Source: a virus
DNA length: 32,288 bases
IMG/VR virus record: IMGVR_UViG_3300047471_000424
Location: 1-32,288 of that record
Strand: one strand, 5' to 3'
Within the stretch, counting starts at the first letter, position 1. Each line of letters starts with the position of its first letter. The notes beneath the pieces were generated by a model that made no database searches, was not told where the DNA came from, and saw nothing but the letters and a program-made list of their open reading frames with translations. Shown piece after piece: positions 1 to 5,843 of this stretch. A program made the position numbers and the translations under genes.

Positions 1-27
1 GTCAAGGGCACCTTATTTTGCTGCGCC

Positions 28-44
28 ACCCCCCCGGTGGGGGT
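28..44. repeat. short GC hairpin at left end
   Basis: ACCCCC (28-33) pairs with GGGGGT (39-44) around a 5-nt loop. It lies downstream of the last leftward gene. On the minus strand it is followed by an A-rich stretch rather than a U-tract, so it is a weak terminator candidate only. I see no gene in positions 1-183. Confidence 0.3.
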
Positions 45-64
45 TGTGTTGGTTTGCAACGAGG

Positions 65-86
65 AGAGCCGACTCGCGTCGGCTCT
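65..86 (-). terminator. perfect 9-bp hairpin after the leftward early operon
   Basis: AGAGCCGAC (65-73) and GTCGGCTCT (78-86) form a perfect 9-bp stem with a TCGC tetraloop. It sits about 100 nt beyond the stop of the last leftward gene (184). There is no clear run of T after it on the minus strand, so it is a terminator-like structure without a canonical U-tail. Assignment to the minus strand is inferred from position. Confidence 0.4.
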
Positions 87-183
87 GGTGATGGCTATCG
101 CATGACAGTCAGTCAGCATTGCGCGTTGCTCTAGCGTCGCGCGGCTGGCTCGGTACGTAGGTTAGGGGCGGGGTCGGATGGTG

Positions 184-393
184 TCAACGGCCTGGTGCTG
201 TGCCTGTGATGCAGCCTTGGACTCCGCGGCCGATGGCTGGGATTCCGCGGAGTTGTTGTTCGTCGCCGATGAGGCTGAGCACCTTGGTCTCGGTGATGGG
301 TGTGGTGCCTGTGTCGCGTGCTACCTCGAGGATGAGCTGGGCGTTGTGGTGGTCGAGGTCGGCGTGCTTCTGCTGGAGCGAGAAGGTGGGCAT
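184..393 (-). CDS. hypothetical 69-aa protein
   Basis: This is the last gene of the leftward early operon. The ATG at 393 directly abuts the TAG stop (394-396) of the upstream HTH gene, which supports this start. The protein is mixed in character, has no membrane segment and has a single cysteine near the C-terminus. I recognise no family. Possibilities include a small regulator or a DNA-packaging accessory factor, but nothing in the sequence decides it. Belief that it is a gene rests on the operon spacing. Confidence 0.55.
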   Translation of the reverse strand: MPTFSLQQKHADLDHHNAQLILEVARDTGTTPITETKVLSLIGDEQQLRGIPAIGRGVQGCITGTAPGR

Positions 394-597
394 CTAGGCG
401 ACGTCCCTTTCCTTGGCCTGGTTGATCTTCGCGTGTCCGCGTTTGACGCGGTCGTGGATGGTTTGCATGGTGACGCCGAGCCCGCCTGCGATTTGGCGGT
501 AGCTGAGTCCTTTGATGTCGTGGAGGTGGATGGCTTCGGCTTCCTTGGCGGTGATGGTGCCGGCGGCGGTGAGCGCCTGGAGGTTGGGTGTGTTCAT
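394..597 (-). CDS. small HTH protein, sigma-70 region 4-like
   Basis: The 67-aa protein is predicted to be mostly helical. Residues about 15-56 look like a sigma region 4/LuxR-type helix-turn-helix: an acidic helix ending in LHDIKG, then LSYRQIAGGLGVT and a recognition helix around TMQTIHDRVKRG. The start at 597 is fixed by an ATGA overlap with the 25-codon gene upstream; an ATG at 624 in the same frame is less likely. Sigma-like phage proteins of this size can act as late-transcription regulators or as small terminase HTH modules, and the sequence does not separate these. DNA binding is inferred from the motif. Confidence 0.65.
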   Translation of the reverse strand: MNTPNLQALTAAGTITAKEAEAIHLHDIKGLSYRQIAGGLGVTMQTIHDRVKRGHAKINQAKERDVA

Positions 598-671
598 CGG
601 CGGTAGCTGAGGATGGCGAGCCATGCGATGGCGGCGATGAGGGTGAGGATCGCGAGGTGGGTGGCGGTCAT
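594..671 (-). CDS. 25-aa single-pass membrane micropeptide
   Basis: The peptide is about 25 residues: MTATHL, then a hydrophobic run of roughly 16 residues (AILTLIAAIAWLAIL), then SYRR. One transmembrane helix with a positive C-terminal tail would place the tail in the cytoplasm. It is linked on both sides by ATGA overlaps, with the replication-like gene ending at 668 and the HTH gene starting at 597. Such double coupling is unlikely by chance. The function is unknown; regulators of a larger membrane complex and exclusion peptides can look like this. Confidence 0.6.
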   Translation of the reverse strand: MTATHLAILTLIAAIAWLAILSYRR

Positions 672-1315
672 GTGAGTAGCGCTCGGAGCTCGTCGACGGT
701 CTGGTCGGTGAGGTGGTGGTCGCCTGAGCGGAGTTCGACTTCGAGGTCGGTGACGTCGAGGATCGCGCCGTTCGCGATTAGCCGGCGGATGTGGCCGAGA
801 GAGTCGGTCGGTGGGTCGTACGGTTTGTGTTCGCGGACTGGCTTCGAGTCGGCGACGACGTTCGCGGCGAAGTCGTGGCCGTTGCTCGTTGGTCCTTCAA
901 GAGCAAGATCTTTGTTTTTAATATCTTCTTCTACATCTACATCTTGGACGTCCGAGTCCGGTGACTTTTGGGTACCGAATCCGGTACCGCGTCGTCTCGT
1001 CTTAGTTTGGCTCAACCATCCTCCTTTGATGAGAAGCTGAAGGTTTTCAGCTATGACTTCTGGTGGTATTCGGGTTTCGGCCCAGAGTGCGTTCAGATCC
1101 CACTCAGATCCGTTCAGGTCGGCTTCAATCACGTTCGCGTATCTCGTCGCGACGCCGAGAAGTTCGATGAAGAGGAGCCTTGCGGCGAGCGGAAGCTTGT
1201 CGAGTTCGGGGTCTCGGTGGACGTAATGCTTGAACCACGGCGGGTGCGTCTTCGCCTTCTTCCACGCGTTGCGGTCCTGGTACTTCCAGAAGTTCTGGAC
1301 ACTCAGGTAGGTCAC
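668..1315 (-). CDS. replication organiser-like winged-helix protein
   Basis: The 215-aa protein uses a GTG start at 1315, fixed by a GTGA overlap with the upstream gene. The N-terminal half (about 1-105) begins with the pattern SVQNFWKYQDR, followed by KLPLAARLLFIELL and NALWAETRIPPEVI, and ends with GGWLSQ. This resembles the N-terminal winged helix of phage replisome organisers and DnaD-like proteins. An acidic linker (about 110-135) and a less conserved C-terminal part follow. A likely role is origin recognition or helicase recruitment during phage replication. Family placement is by motif impression only. The DNA around 900-960 is locally AT-rich compared with its surroundings. Confidence 0.55.
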   Translation of the reverse strand: MTYLSVQNFWKYQDRNAWKKAKTHPPWFKHYVHRDPELDKLPLAARLLFIELLGVATRYANVIEADLNGSEWDLNALWAETRIPPEVIAENLQLLIKGGWLSQTKTRRRGTGFGTQKSPDSDVQDVDVEEDIKNKDLALEGPTSNGHDFAANVVADSKPVREHKPYDPPTDSLGHIRRLIANGAILDVTDLEVELRSGDHHLTDQTVDELRALLT

Positions 1316-1560
1316 GCGGCCACCTTCGCGCACAGGTCCGGACCTCCCAAGTGCCGCACCCACCGCCGCGCCACCGTCCCGTCCGCCGCAATCTCGGTGT
1401 GAAGCTGCGCCGGCGAACTGTCAGACTTCACCAGGCCGCCGCACAGTTCGCACCGCATCCCGCGATACGGGTTCGGTGCGGTGCCGCGCTTGCTCCCGAC
1501 AGCCTTCGGCTTCACCGCGGCGAGCTTCCGGTACTCCGCGGCGGTCATGCGGTCACTCAC
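1312..1560 (-). CDS. small Cys-containing protein of unknown function
   Basis: The 82-aa protein starts at GTG 1560, overlapping the TGA of the Rpf-like gene (GTGA), and ends in a GTGA overlap with the replication-like gene. The N-terminus is basic (TAAEYRKLAAVKPKAVGSKR). A single CELCGG knuckle lies near residues 44-49, with further His and Cys residues toward the C-terminus (HTE, RHL, DLC) that could complete one zinc site. The opening TAAEYRKL is reminiscent of phage VRR-type nuclease N-termini, but no nuclease core is present. Function unknown. Confidence 0.55.
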   Translation of the reverse strand: MSDRMTAAEYRKLAAVKPKAVGSKRGTAPNPYRGMRCELCGGLVKSDSSPAQLHTEIAADGTVARRWVRHLGGPDLCAKVAA

Positions 1561-1895
1561 CGGAGCCCGCACATCCCCGCGGTTCCCCATTCGCGCCAGG
1601 AGCCGCCGTCGGCTTGCCACACCAGCCACGCACGGTAGGTCTGCTCCGCTGGTGAGGCGCTGGACGGCAACCCGCGGCCACCATGCGCGTACCACGTGCC
1701 CAAAAGGAACTGGTAGGCACCGTAATACCCGTTCCCGGTGTTCGCCGTCCACCAGCCCTCATGCGAGCGGATGCACGCGGCCTGCCGCTGCCACCATGCC
1801 GGGGGTACGGGCCAGCGGTGCGCGCTCTTCGCTGCGACAGCGACGGTGAGCGCGAGCAGGTAAGCGATGAAGATGAGGTGGGCGACACGGGTCAG
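1557..1895 (-). CDS. secreted Rpf-like transglycosylase with apparent CTG start
   Basis: The frame encodes a signal-like N-terminus (MTRVAHLIFIAYLLALTVAV if translation starts at the CTG) followed by a compact transglycosylase-like/Rpf domain. Visible hallmarks are Cys41, the CIRSHEG segment with the likely catalytic Glu46, NTGNGYYGAYQF, GTWYAHGG and a C-terminal Cys109 that would pair with Cys41. No ATG, GTG or TTG lies between the in-frame TAG upstream and the signal sequence. A CTG at 1893-1895 is preceded by AGGAAAGG at SD spacing. The stop overlaps the next start (GTGA). It probably cleaves peptidoglycan outside the membrane. It lies in the early operon, not with the lysis genes. The domain call is strong; the start codon is inference. 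Confidence 0.75.
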   Translation of the reverse strand: MTRVAHLIFIAYLLALTVAVAAKSAHRWPVPPAWWQRQAACIRSHEGWWTANTGNGYYGAYQFLLGTWYAHGGRGLPSSASPAEQTYRAWLVWQADGGSWREWGTAGMCGLR

Positions 1896-1928
1896 GTCAC
1901 CTTTCCTTTCGTGAGGTGGCTATGGCCT

Positions 1929-1944
1929 CGAGCCCTCTGGCTCG
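1929..1944 (-). promoter_or_regulatory. hairpin in the leader of the Rpf-like gene
   Basis: CGAGCC (1929-1934) and GGCTCG (1939-1944) form a perfect 6-bp stem with a 4-nt loop. It sits in the 92-nt gap (1896-1987) between the 69-aa gene and the Rpf-like gene. It could be a terminator, an attenuator or a leader structure; there is no U-tract. Nothing else is seen in the gap. Confidence 0.3.
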
Positions 1945-1987
1945 GCGTTCAAAAGCCGGTAACACCAGTTAGAGGCTGCTAGGCGAG

Positions 1988-2197
1988 TCACAGCAGCCCT
2001 CGGTCGGCGAGCGCGTTCGCGTACCCGTCGGCCACCCGCTGTGAGGACTCAAGCGCGGCTTCGATCCGATCGCACGCCATCAGTCCTTCGCCGGCGAGCT
2101 GACGGATGAACTCCGCGTCTCGTTCGCCGCGACGGTCGCGCGAGGCGCGGAGCCCACGCCGGATCTGCTCGAGCAGCCCGTCGGTGTCGCCGCTCAC
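1988..2197 (-). CDS. hypothetical helical 69-aa protein
   Basis: The GTG start at 2197 overlaps the TGA of the zinc-knuckle gene upstream (GTGA). The protein is charged and probably all helical: an Arg-rich N-terminal half (EQIRRGLRASRDRRGERD) is followed by an amphipathic C-terminal half. No catalytic motif or membrane segment is visible. Its translation-start region carries one copy of a 23-nt sequence that also precedes the upstream gene. Function unknown. Confidence 0.55.
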   Translation of the reverse strand: MSGDTDGLLEQIRRGLRASRDRRGERDAEFIRQLAGEGLMACDRIEAALESSQRVADGYANALADRGLL

Positions 2198-2445
2198 GCT
2201 TCCCGCCTTGAACGCTGGTCATCCTCGTCGCCGTAAACCGTCTCGTAGAGGTAGTCGCCACCCGGCTCGGTGCAGTCCTCGCAATAGAAGATGTCGAGGC
2301 CGTCACCACCCAGGAGCGTCGAGAGAATGTCGTCTATCCCTTCGCTGCTGGCGGTCTTGCCGAGTGACCTCATGAACCCTGACGGCGCGTCCTTGATGTA
2401 ACGGTCACCGACCTCTAGCTCGCGTGAACATCCGGCGCACTTCAT
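2194..2445 (-). CDS. zinc-ribbon hypothetical protein, 83 aa
   Basis: The protein opens with MKCAGCSRELEVGDRY and has a second pair, CEDC, near residues 55-58. This gives a CxxC...CxxC layout typical of a zinc ribbon. The C-terminus is acidic and ends in QRSRREA, which is encoded by the 23-nt repeat described separately. The ATG at 2445 is preceded by AAGGCGGGAAGCGCC, a plausible ribosome site. It is the first gene after a 250-nt noncoding stretch, so it may begin a transcription unit. Possible roles are protein binding or regulation; no enzyme motif is seen. Confidence 0.6.
   Translation of the reverse strand: MKCAGCSRELEVGDRYIKDAPSGFMRSLGKTASSEGIDDILSTLLGGDGLDIFYCEDCTEPGGDYLYETVYGDEDDQRSRREA
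2197..2219. repeat. 23-nt start-associated direct repeat, copy 1
   Basis: The 23-nt sequence running from CGCTTCCC to ACGCTGGT is identical to positions 2448-2470. On the minus strand it ends at the first base of the GTG start of the 69-aa gene. It contains AAGGCGGGAAG, which could act as a ribosome-binding sequence. Here it also encodes the C-terminus of the upstream zinc-ribbon protein. Confidence 0.8.
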
Positions 2446-2447
2446 GG

Positions 2448-2470
2448 CGCTTCCCGCCTTGAACGCTGGT
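2448..2470. repeat. 23-nt start-associated direct repeat, copy 2
   Basis: This is an exact copy of 2197-2219, placed 2 nt upstream of the ATG of the zinc-ribbon gene on the minus strand. Here it is noncoding. A shorter 11-nt match (AACGCTGGTTA) recurs at 2567-2577. Confidence 0.8.
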
Positions 2471-2540
2471 TAACATCCGATAGCGCCGGGTCCAACAGCG
2501 TGCGGGCTGCAGCCGAGAAAACGCTAGGTGGACAGCACGA

Positions 2541-2554
2541 GGGGGAGGACCCCC
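2541..2554 (-). terminator. GC hairpin, terminator-like
   Basis: GGGGG (2541-2545) and CCCCC (2550-2554) flank an AGGA loop. It lies between the transporter gene and the zinc-ribbon gene. There is no U-tract, so a role in termination is only possible. Confidence 0.3.
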
Positions 2555-2594
2555 GGCCCGGCGCACAACGCTGGTTATAGGTCGATAGGAGGTT

Positions 2595-2646
2595 GGGCAG
2601 GGCGCACCGGTGTTGATCCCGGCTTACTGGCGCTGTCGCCCTGCCC
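2595..2646 (-). promoter_or_regulatory. 10-bp stem with nested hairpin downstream of the transporter gene
   Basis: GGGCAGGGCG (2595-2604) and CGCCCTGCCC (2637-2646) are perfect complements enclosing 32 nt. Within these, CCGG (2607-2610) can pair with CCGG (2619-2622). It sits in the 250-nt gap 2446-2695, the longest gene-free stretch in the window. I see no ORF with coding character and no tRNA in this gap. It could be a terminator, a processed or regulatory RNA element or an origin structure. Confidence 0.45.
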
Positions 2647-2695
2647 GTGGGTACCCGCGCCAACCTTGGAACCCACCGCGAATACGCTAAACCGG

Positions 2696-3229
2696 TCACG
2701 CCGTCCTTAGCCTCGGTGCCTGCCGGTACGCCGCGATCAGAATCACCGCGGGGAGCACGCACAGCGTCTTCCCGACGAACTGCCCCCAGAACAGCGTCAG
2801 CGATCCGAACGCGAGCCACAGGAACAAAGCGGAGTCGACGGTGGCGCCGACGACCTGGGCCAATGTGATCCCGCCGAGCAGTGTGCGGCGCCGCAGCGGC
2901 GTGTACGTCGACCAGTCCGCGAGCTCCGAGAACAGGAACGCGCACGCCGACGCGACGGCGATCTGGACGTGACCGCCGGGGATCGTCGCGGAGGCGCCAA
3001 GGTAGAGCGAGAGCGCAGCTCCGACCAGGATCGCGCTGATCACCCACAGCCGCGAGGCGAGCTCCTGCAACGCGCAGCGCAGTAGGAACCCGATCCCTGC
3101 GAAGAACACGCCGGCGGGCGCGTACAAGCCTCCGAACAGGTGGATGACGCCGTAGGTGGTGAGCGCCCAGTTGGCGGCGTAGACGGTGCCGACGAACGCG
3201 GCAGCGGTCAGATACTTAGTAAGGGCCAT
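2696..3229 (-). CDS. VUT-family queuosine-precursor transporter (YhhQ-like)
   Basis: The 177-aa protein has about five or six hydrophobic helices. It carries the VUT signature pattern: RCALQELASR, then ASACAFLFSELADWSTYTPL, then VGATVDSALFLWLAFG and FVGKTL. The family imports 7-deazaguanine precursors (preQ0 or preQ1) across the inner membrane. The ATG at 3229 lies 14 nt inside the end of the DpdA-like gene and has GAGAGG upstream, so the two are co-translated. The pairing suggests the transporter feeds a deazaguanine base to the neighbouring transglycosylase. The family call is firm; the exact substrate is inferred. Confidence 0.85.
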   Translation of the reverse strand: MALTKYLTAAAFVGTVYAANWALTTYGVIHLFGGLYAPAGVFFAGIGFLLRCALQELASRLWVISAILVGAALSLYLGASATIPGGHVQIAVASACAFLFSELADWSTYTPLRRRTLLGGITLAQVVGATVDSALFLWLAFGSLTLFWGQFVGKTLCVLPAVILIAAYRQAPRLRTA

Positions 3230-3980
3230 CGGAGTACCTCTCTGGGTAGTCGACGCGGGGGTTGTAATCTGGGGCGGGTCGCCCTGCCTTAGCCATGTCG
3301 GGCAGTTCGCGCTGCTCGCCGACGCGGTACCAGCGCGCCGGGTTCTGACGCGAGTCGATCTCGTACGCCATCCGGGCGACCGTCTGCGATTGCCGCGCAT
3401 GGTTCTGGGCGACGTTCGAGGAGTCAGCCGACGCGAACGGGTAATGCGACCCGGCGAGGTCGAGCCCGCGGAGCATGTGGACCCATGGCACACGGCCGTC
3501 CTCGTCGGCGATCGTGTCGAACGCGCCAGCGATCCGGCGGTGCCACGCCGGGGTTCCGACCGTGGCGAACACGCCCGAACTGCCGAAACAGACGCGGTCG
3601 TACCCGTGCGCCAACCGGCGGAGGCGCTCGAGCGGCTCGTGCATGTGCCACACCGGGGCGCCCTTCGGGAGCCGCGTCTGGAACCACTCAATGAGGAGCG
3701 CGTCGTTGTCGGCTTCGCTCCCGTCGATCACGTCCGGGATCACCGCCCACGTCGTCGGGAAGTCCAGCCACGGTGCGGCCCAGTCGTAGTAGCCGTCCCA
3801 GTCGGTCCCGCGCCCGGAGCGCCAGAACGAGAACGCCCCGTTGTCGAGCATCACCGACTGGCCGATCTCGTGGCAGACGTTCACGTCGCGCGGGTCGGCG
3901 TAGCTGACGCAGAAGTGCCGACCAGCGATCTCGTAGAGACGGTCGCGCGGCGTGATCGGAGTGCCGTGATAGTGGATCAC
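3216..3980 (-). CDS. dpdA: DpdA-like DNA 7-deazaguanine transglycosylase
   Basis: The 254-aa protein resembles the short phage members of the TGT-related DpdA group. These exchange guanine in DNA for a 7-deazaguanine base. Visible blocks are SVMLDNGAFSFW (Asp46), VIPDVIDG (Asp83), WHMHEP, a glycine-rich CFGSSGVF strand (about 131-138) and PFASADSSN (Asp186). Asp46 and Asp186 are candidates for the general base and nucleophile of the TIM-barrel active site. There is no C-terminal CxCxxC zinc motif as in tRNA TGTs. The GTG at 3980 overlaps the upstream stop (GTGA). The overlap with a VUT transporter strongly supports the role. No queC, queD, queE or folE was seen in the window. Confidence 0.75.
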   Translation of the reverse strand: MIHYHGTPITPRDRLYEIAGRHFCVSYADPRDVNVCHEIGQSVMLDNGAFSFWRSGRGTDWDGYYDWAAPWLDFPTTWAVIPDVIDGSEADNDALLIEWFQTRLPKGAPVWHMHEPLERLRRLAHGYDRVCFGSSGVFATVGTPAWHRRIAGAFDTIADEDGRVPWVHMLRGLDLAGSHYPFASADSSNVAQNHARQSQTVARMAYEIDSRQNPARWYRVGEQRELPDMAKAGRPAPDYNPRVDYPERYSDGPY

Positions 3981-4147
3981 GCCGAAACCCCGTGGTTTGC
4001 AGGGTTTTGTGGTTTTCGGGCCTTATGCCTGTAACAGCGGTAAAGTTCCGTTAGCCGACCGGTGGTTCTTGAGAGCGCAACCACGGCGGAATACGCCTTT
4101 GATCCAAAGAGTTCGCGGGGAAGGGCATGGAAGCGCGGTGGAGTCAC
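3977..4147 (-). CDS. small basic hypothetical protein, 56 aa
   Basis: The GTG at 4147 overlaps the TGA of the upstream gene (GTGA), and the stop overlaps the DpdA start (GTGA). The protein is basic, with two short amphipathic stretches and a C-terminus of the form RHKARKPQNPANHG. The 3' third is less GC-rich than its neighbours and contains short repeats. It may therefore double as a DNA site, or the reading frame may be fortuitous. No family recognised. Confidence 0.45.
   Translation of the reverse strand: MTPPRFHALPRELFGSKAYSAVVALSRTTGRLTELYRCYRHKARKPQNPANHGVSA
3985..4016. repeat. short inverted and direct repeats, possible attachment-site core
   Basis: AAACCC (3985-3990) is complementary to GGGTTT (4002-4007), and GTGGTTT occurs at 3992-3998 and 4009-4015. 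The patch has lower GC than its surroundings and lies about 625 nt from the integrase stop. This is only weak evidence for an attP arm or core; no tRNA-like 3' end is present. Confidence 0.2.
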
Positions 4148-4398
4148 AGACACTCCTCGCGCCACGCGGACTCGATCTCGGTGATGTCATCGCCTACTTC
4201 CTCAGCGACGACGCCTGCATGCTTCTGACAAAGGAGCAGCATCCCGGCAGACCAGCGCGCGTCCTCGTCGCATGGGCCGAACTCCTCCTTGAAGCTTCTC
4301 ACCTCGACGGTGGTGCCGTCGTCCTGCATCATCCGGCCGCATTCCGTTCCCGGCATCCCGACGATCGGCAGCTTGAGCCAGGACAGGGTCGCCGCCAT
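4144..4398 (-). CDS. hypothetical protein with possible zinc site, 84 aa
   Basis: The ATG at 4398 lies 3 nt after the TAG of the upstream gene; an internal ATG 14 codons later is an alternative. Cysteines appear near residues 20, 43 and 57, with His60 close to the last (TECG, GPCDED, LLCQKH). These could bind one metal. The C-terminal third is acidic (EEVGDDITEIESAWREE). No family recognised. Gene status rests on operon spacing and on coupling to the next gene by GTGA. Confidence 0.5.
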   Translation of the reverse strand: MAATLSWLKLPIVGMPGTECGRMMQDDGTTVEVRSFKEEFGPCDEDARWSAGMLLLCQKHAGVVAEEVGDDITEIESAWREECL

Positions 4399-4401
4399 CG
4401 T

Positions 4402-4644
4402 CTACCCGTCCACCCGGCCGGGAGAAGCCGCGAGCGCCGCACGGGCGATCTCCGCGCATTCAGAAAGCCCGTGGTAGTAGCCAGGCGATTGATGCGGCTG
4501 CGCGTCAGTCTCGATCTCCGCGATCTCGCGTAGCGCCGCCACCAGCGAATCAAACGCAGCGACGAAGACCGCGATCTCTTCGTCACTATGCTCACGGAGA
4601 ACATCTCGCGATAACACGCCGCGGATGATGTCCTCAGCGCTCAT
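4402..4644 (-). CDS. hypothetical acidic helical protein, 80 aa
   Basis: The ATG at 4644 overlaps the integrase stop (ATGA), so it is translationally coupled to the integrase. The sequence is acidic and Ala-rich, probably three or four helices (SAEDIIRGVLSRDVLREHSDEEI, then AAFDSLVAALREIAEIE). It has no DNA-binding motif. A directionality factor would be the most interesting guess for a small gene directly behind an integrase, but it lacks the basic winged-helix look of known excisionases. Function unknown. Confidence 0.55.
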   Translation of the reverse strand: MSAEDIIRGVLSRDVLREHSDEEIAVFVAAFDSLVAALREIAEIETDAQPHQSPGYYHGLSECAEIARAALAASPGRVDG

Positions 4645-5555
4645 CCGTCCACCAGCGCGCGCATCCGGCCACCACGAGCATCAATGGAACCGTGCAAGTA
4701 GGTGTCGGCCGTCGTCCTGATCGACTCATGGCCGAGATCCTGCGCGAGGTCCTCGATCGGGTAGCCGAGCTCCTTCATCCGTGTCGCGAACGAATGCCGA
4801 ACGAGGTGCGGTCGGCGATACCGAACGCCGGCCGTCAGGAGCGCTTTGCGCCACCAGTCGTAGAATCGCTGATCCGACACCGCACGCGAATGACGTAGCC
4901 GCTTGCCGCCGCCGTCCTTCGTGTACCACAGGAAGTCGTCGGGGCCGATGCCTTCGAGGTCGATCAGCTCGGCGCACGCAACCGATACGCGCTGCACCAT
5001 CGGGACCGTCCGCTGCTTCCCACCCTTCGCACCGTCCACAACGATCACCTGGAGCCGGTCGAGGTCGAGCCGCTTCCCGGTCAGGTGACGTGCTTCGGCG
5101 AGACGGATCCCTGTCCAGAACATGATCGTCGCGAGCTGGCCGTCCGGTGACGGGAGAGCGCACACCGCGTCAGCCTCGGCGTCCGAGAACAGGTCGTAGG
5201 AGCGGTTCGGCCGGTAGCGCATCTGCGGCAATCGGCGCACGGGGTTCCGGAGGATCTTGTCGCGCTCCTCACCCCAAATGAACCACGAGTTCAGATGCGA
5301 CTTGTGCTGGTGGCGGCTCTTCGCGGGGATCTTCGACAGGGTATGCGCGAGCTCGCCATCGGTGAACTCCGAGAACTCGAGGTGCGGCCAGTCCAGTAGG
5401 AGGGCAGCGGCGGTTCTCTCGTAGGCGTCGAGTGTGCGCGGGCTCTTATTGCTGAGTTCCAGATATTTGAGCCAGTCCGCGAGCTCCCGCGCTGCGGTGG
5501 CCTCCCTGTGCCGGAGGTCCTTCAGTGGGTCGAGAGCATAAAGCGTCACGGTCAC
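4641..5555 (-). CDS. int: tyrosine recombinase (phage integrase)
   Basis: The 304-aa protein has an N-terminal SAM-like core-binding domain (about 18-105) and a C-terminal catalytic domain. The catalytic set is visible: Arg151 (TGIRLAEARHL), Lys180 (GAKGGKQRTVP), His250 and Arg253 (HLVRHSFATRM), His276 (LGHESIRTTADTY) and nucleophile Tyr286. It would integrate and, with a helper, excise the phage chromosome. The GTG start at 5555 overlaps the preceding TGA (GTGA). It lies inside the leftward early operon rather than alone beside a clear attP, so its expression is probably tied to early transcription. The enzyme appears intact. Confidence 0.93.
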   Translation of the reverse strand: MTVTLYALDPLKDLRHREATAARELADWLKYLELSNKSPRTLDAYERTAAALLLDWPHLEFSEFTDGELAHTLSKIPAKSRHQHKSHLNSWFIWGEERDKILRNPVRRLPQMRYRPNRSYDLFSDAEADAVCALPSPDGQLATIMFWTGIRLAEARHLTGKRLDLDRLQVIVVDGAKGGKQRTVPMVQRVSVACAELIDLEGIGPDDFLWYTKDGGGKRLRHSRAVSDQRFYDWWRKALLTAGVRYRRPHLVRHSFATRMKELGYPIEDLAQDLGHESIRTTADTYLHGSIDARGGRMRALVDG

Positions 5556-5695
5556 TGCGGCGAGTCCTCGGTCCGCTGCCGTGACTCGGCGTCCAAGTCC
5601 TCGCGGCGCTCCTCGGTCTCATCCGGGAGCCGCCAGTCGCCGCACCAGTCGCGCTCGGGCTCGTCATGCATCCAGGACGGCACCGGCTCATTCAT
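5552..5695 (-). CDS. acidic 47-aa hypothetical protein
   Basis: The ATG at 5695 overlaps the end of the upstream zinc-knuckle gene by 8 nt, and the stop overlaps the integrase start (GTGA). The peptide is very acidic (LPDETEERREDLDAES) with two Trp and one Cys near the middle (RDWCGDWR). A longer in-frame version from 5767 would run deep into the upstream gene and is less likely. No family recognised. Confidence 0.5.
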   Translation of the reverse strand: MNEPVPSWMHDEPERDWCGDWRLPDETEERREDLDAESRQRTEDSPQ

Positions 5696-5843
5696 CGGGG
5701 TCACCCAGGTCAGGCCAGCACAGCTCGCAATCGCCTGGGTCGTGATCCTCGTGGTCGGCGCGGTCACAATGGACGCACTTGCCCGGCCCGTCGCATTCGT
5801 ATGGATGGAAGTTCTCGGCCGTGTCGACGAAGCCGACGGCCAT
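5688..5843 (-). CDS. 51-aa Cys/His-rich zinc-binding protein
   Basis: The ATG at 5843 overlaps the ERF gene stop (TAATG). The small protein packs four or five Cys and several His into its second half: YECDGPGKCVHCDRADHED, then GDCELC. This is consistent with one or two zinc sites. It is too small for an enzyme. A protein-binding or regulatory role is plausible. It is one of several zinc-ribbon microproteins in the early region. Confidence 0.6.
   Translation of the reverse strand: MAVGFVDTAENFHPYECDGPGKCVHCDRADHEDHDPGDCELCWPDLGDPDE

Noticed and set aside
2446-2695. Possible tRNA in the long noncoding gap
   Set aside because: The 10-bp stem encloses only 32 nt and no cloverleaf or T-loop consensus was found.
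5446-5691. Alternative 81-codon minus frame with an ATGA-like start
   Set aside because: It would overlap the integrase by over 100 nt. The acidic 47-aa frame starting at 5695 fits the operon junctions better.
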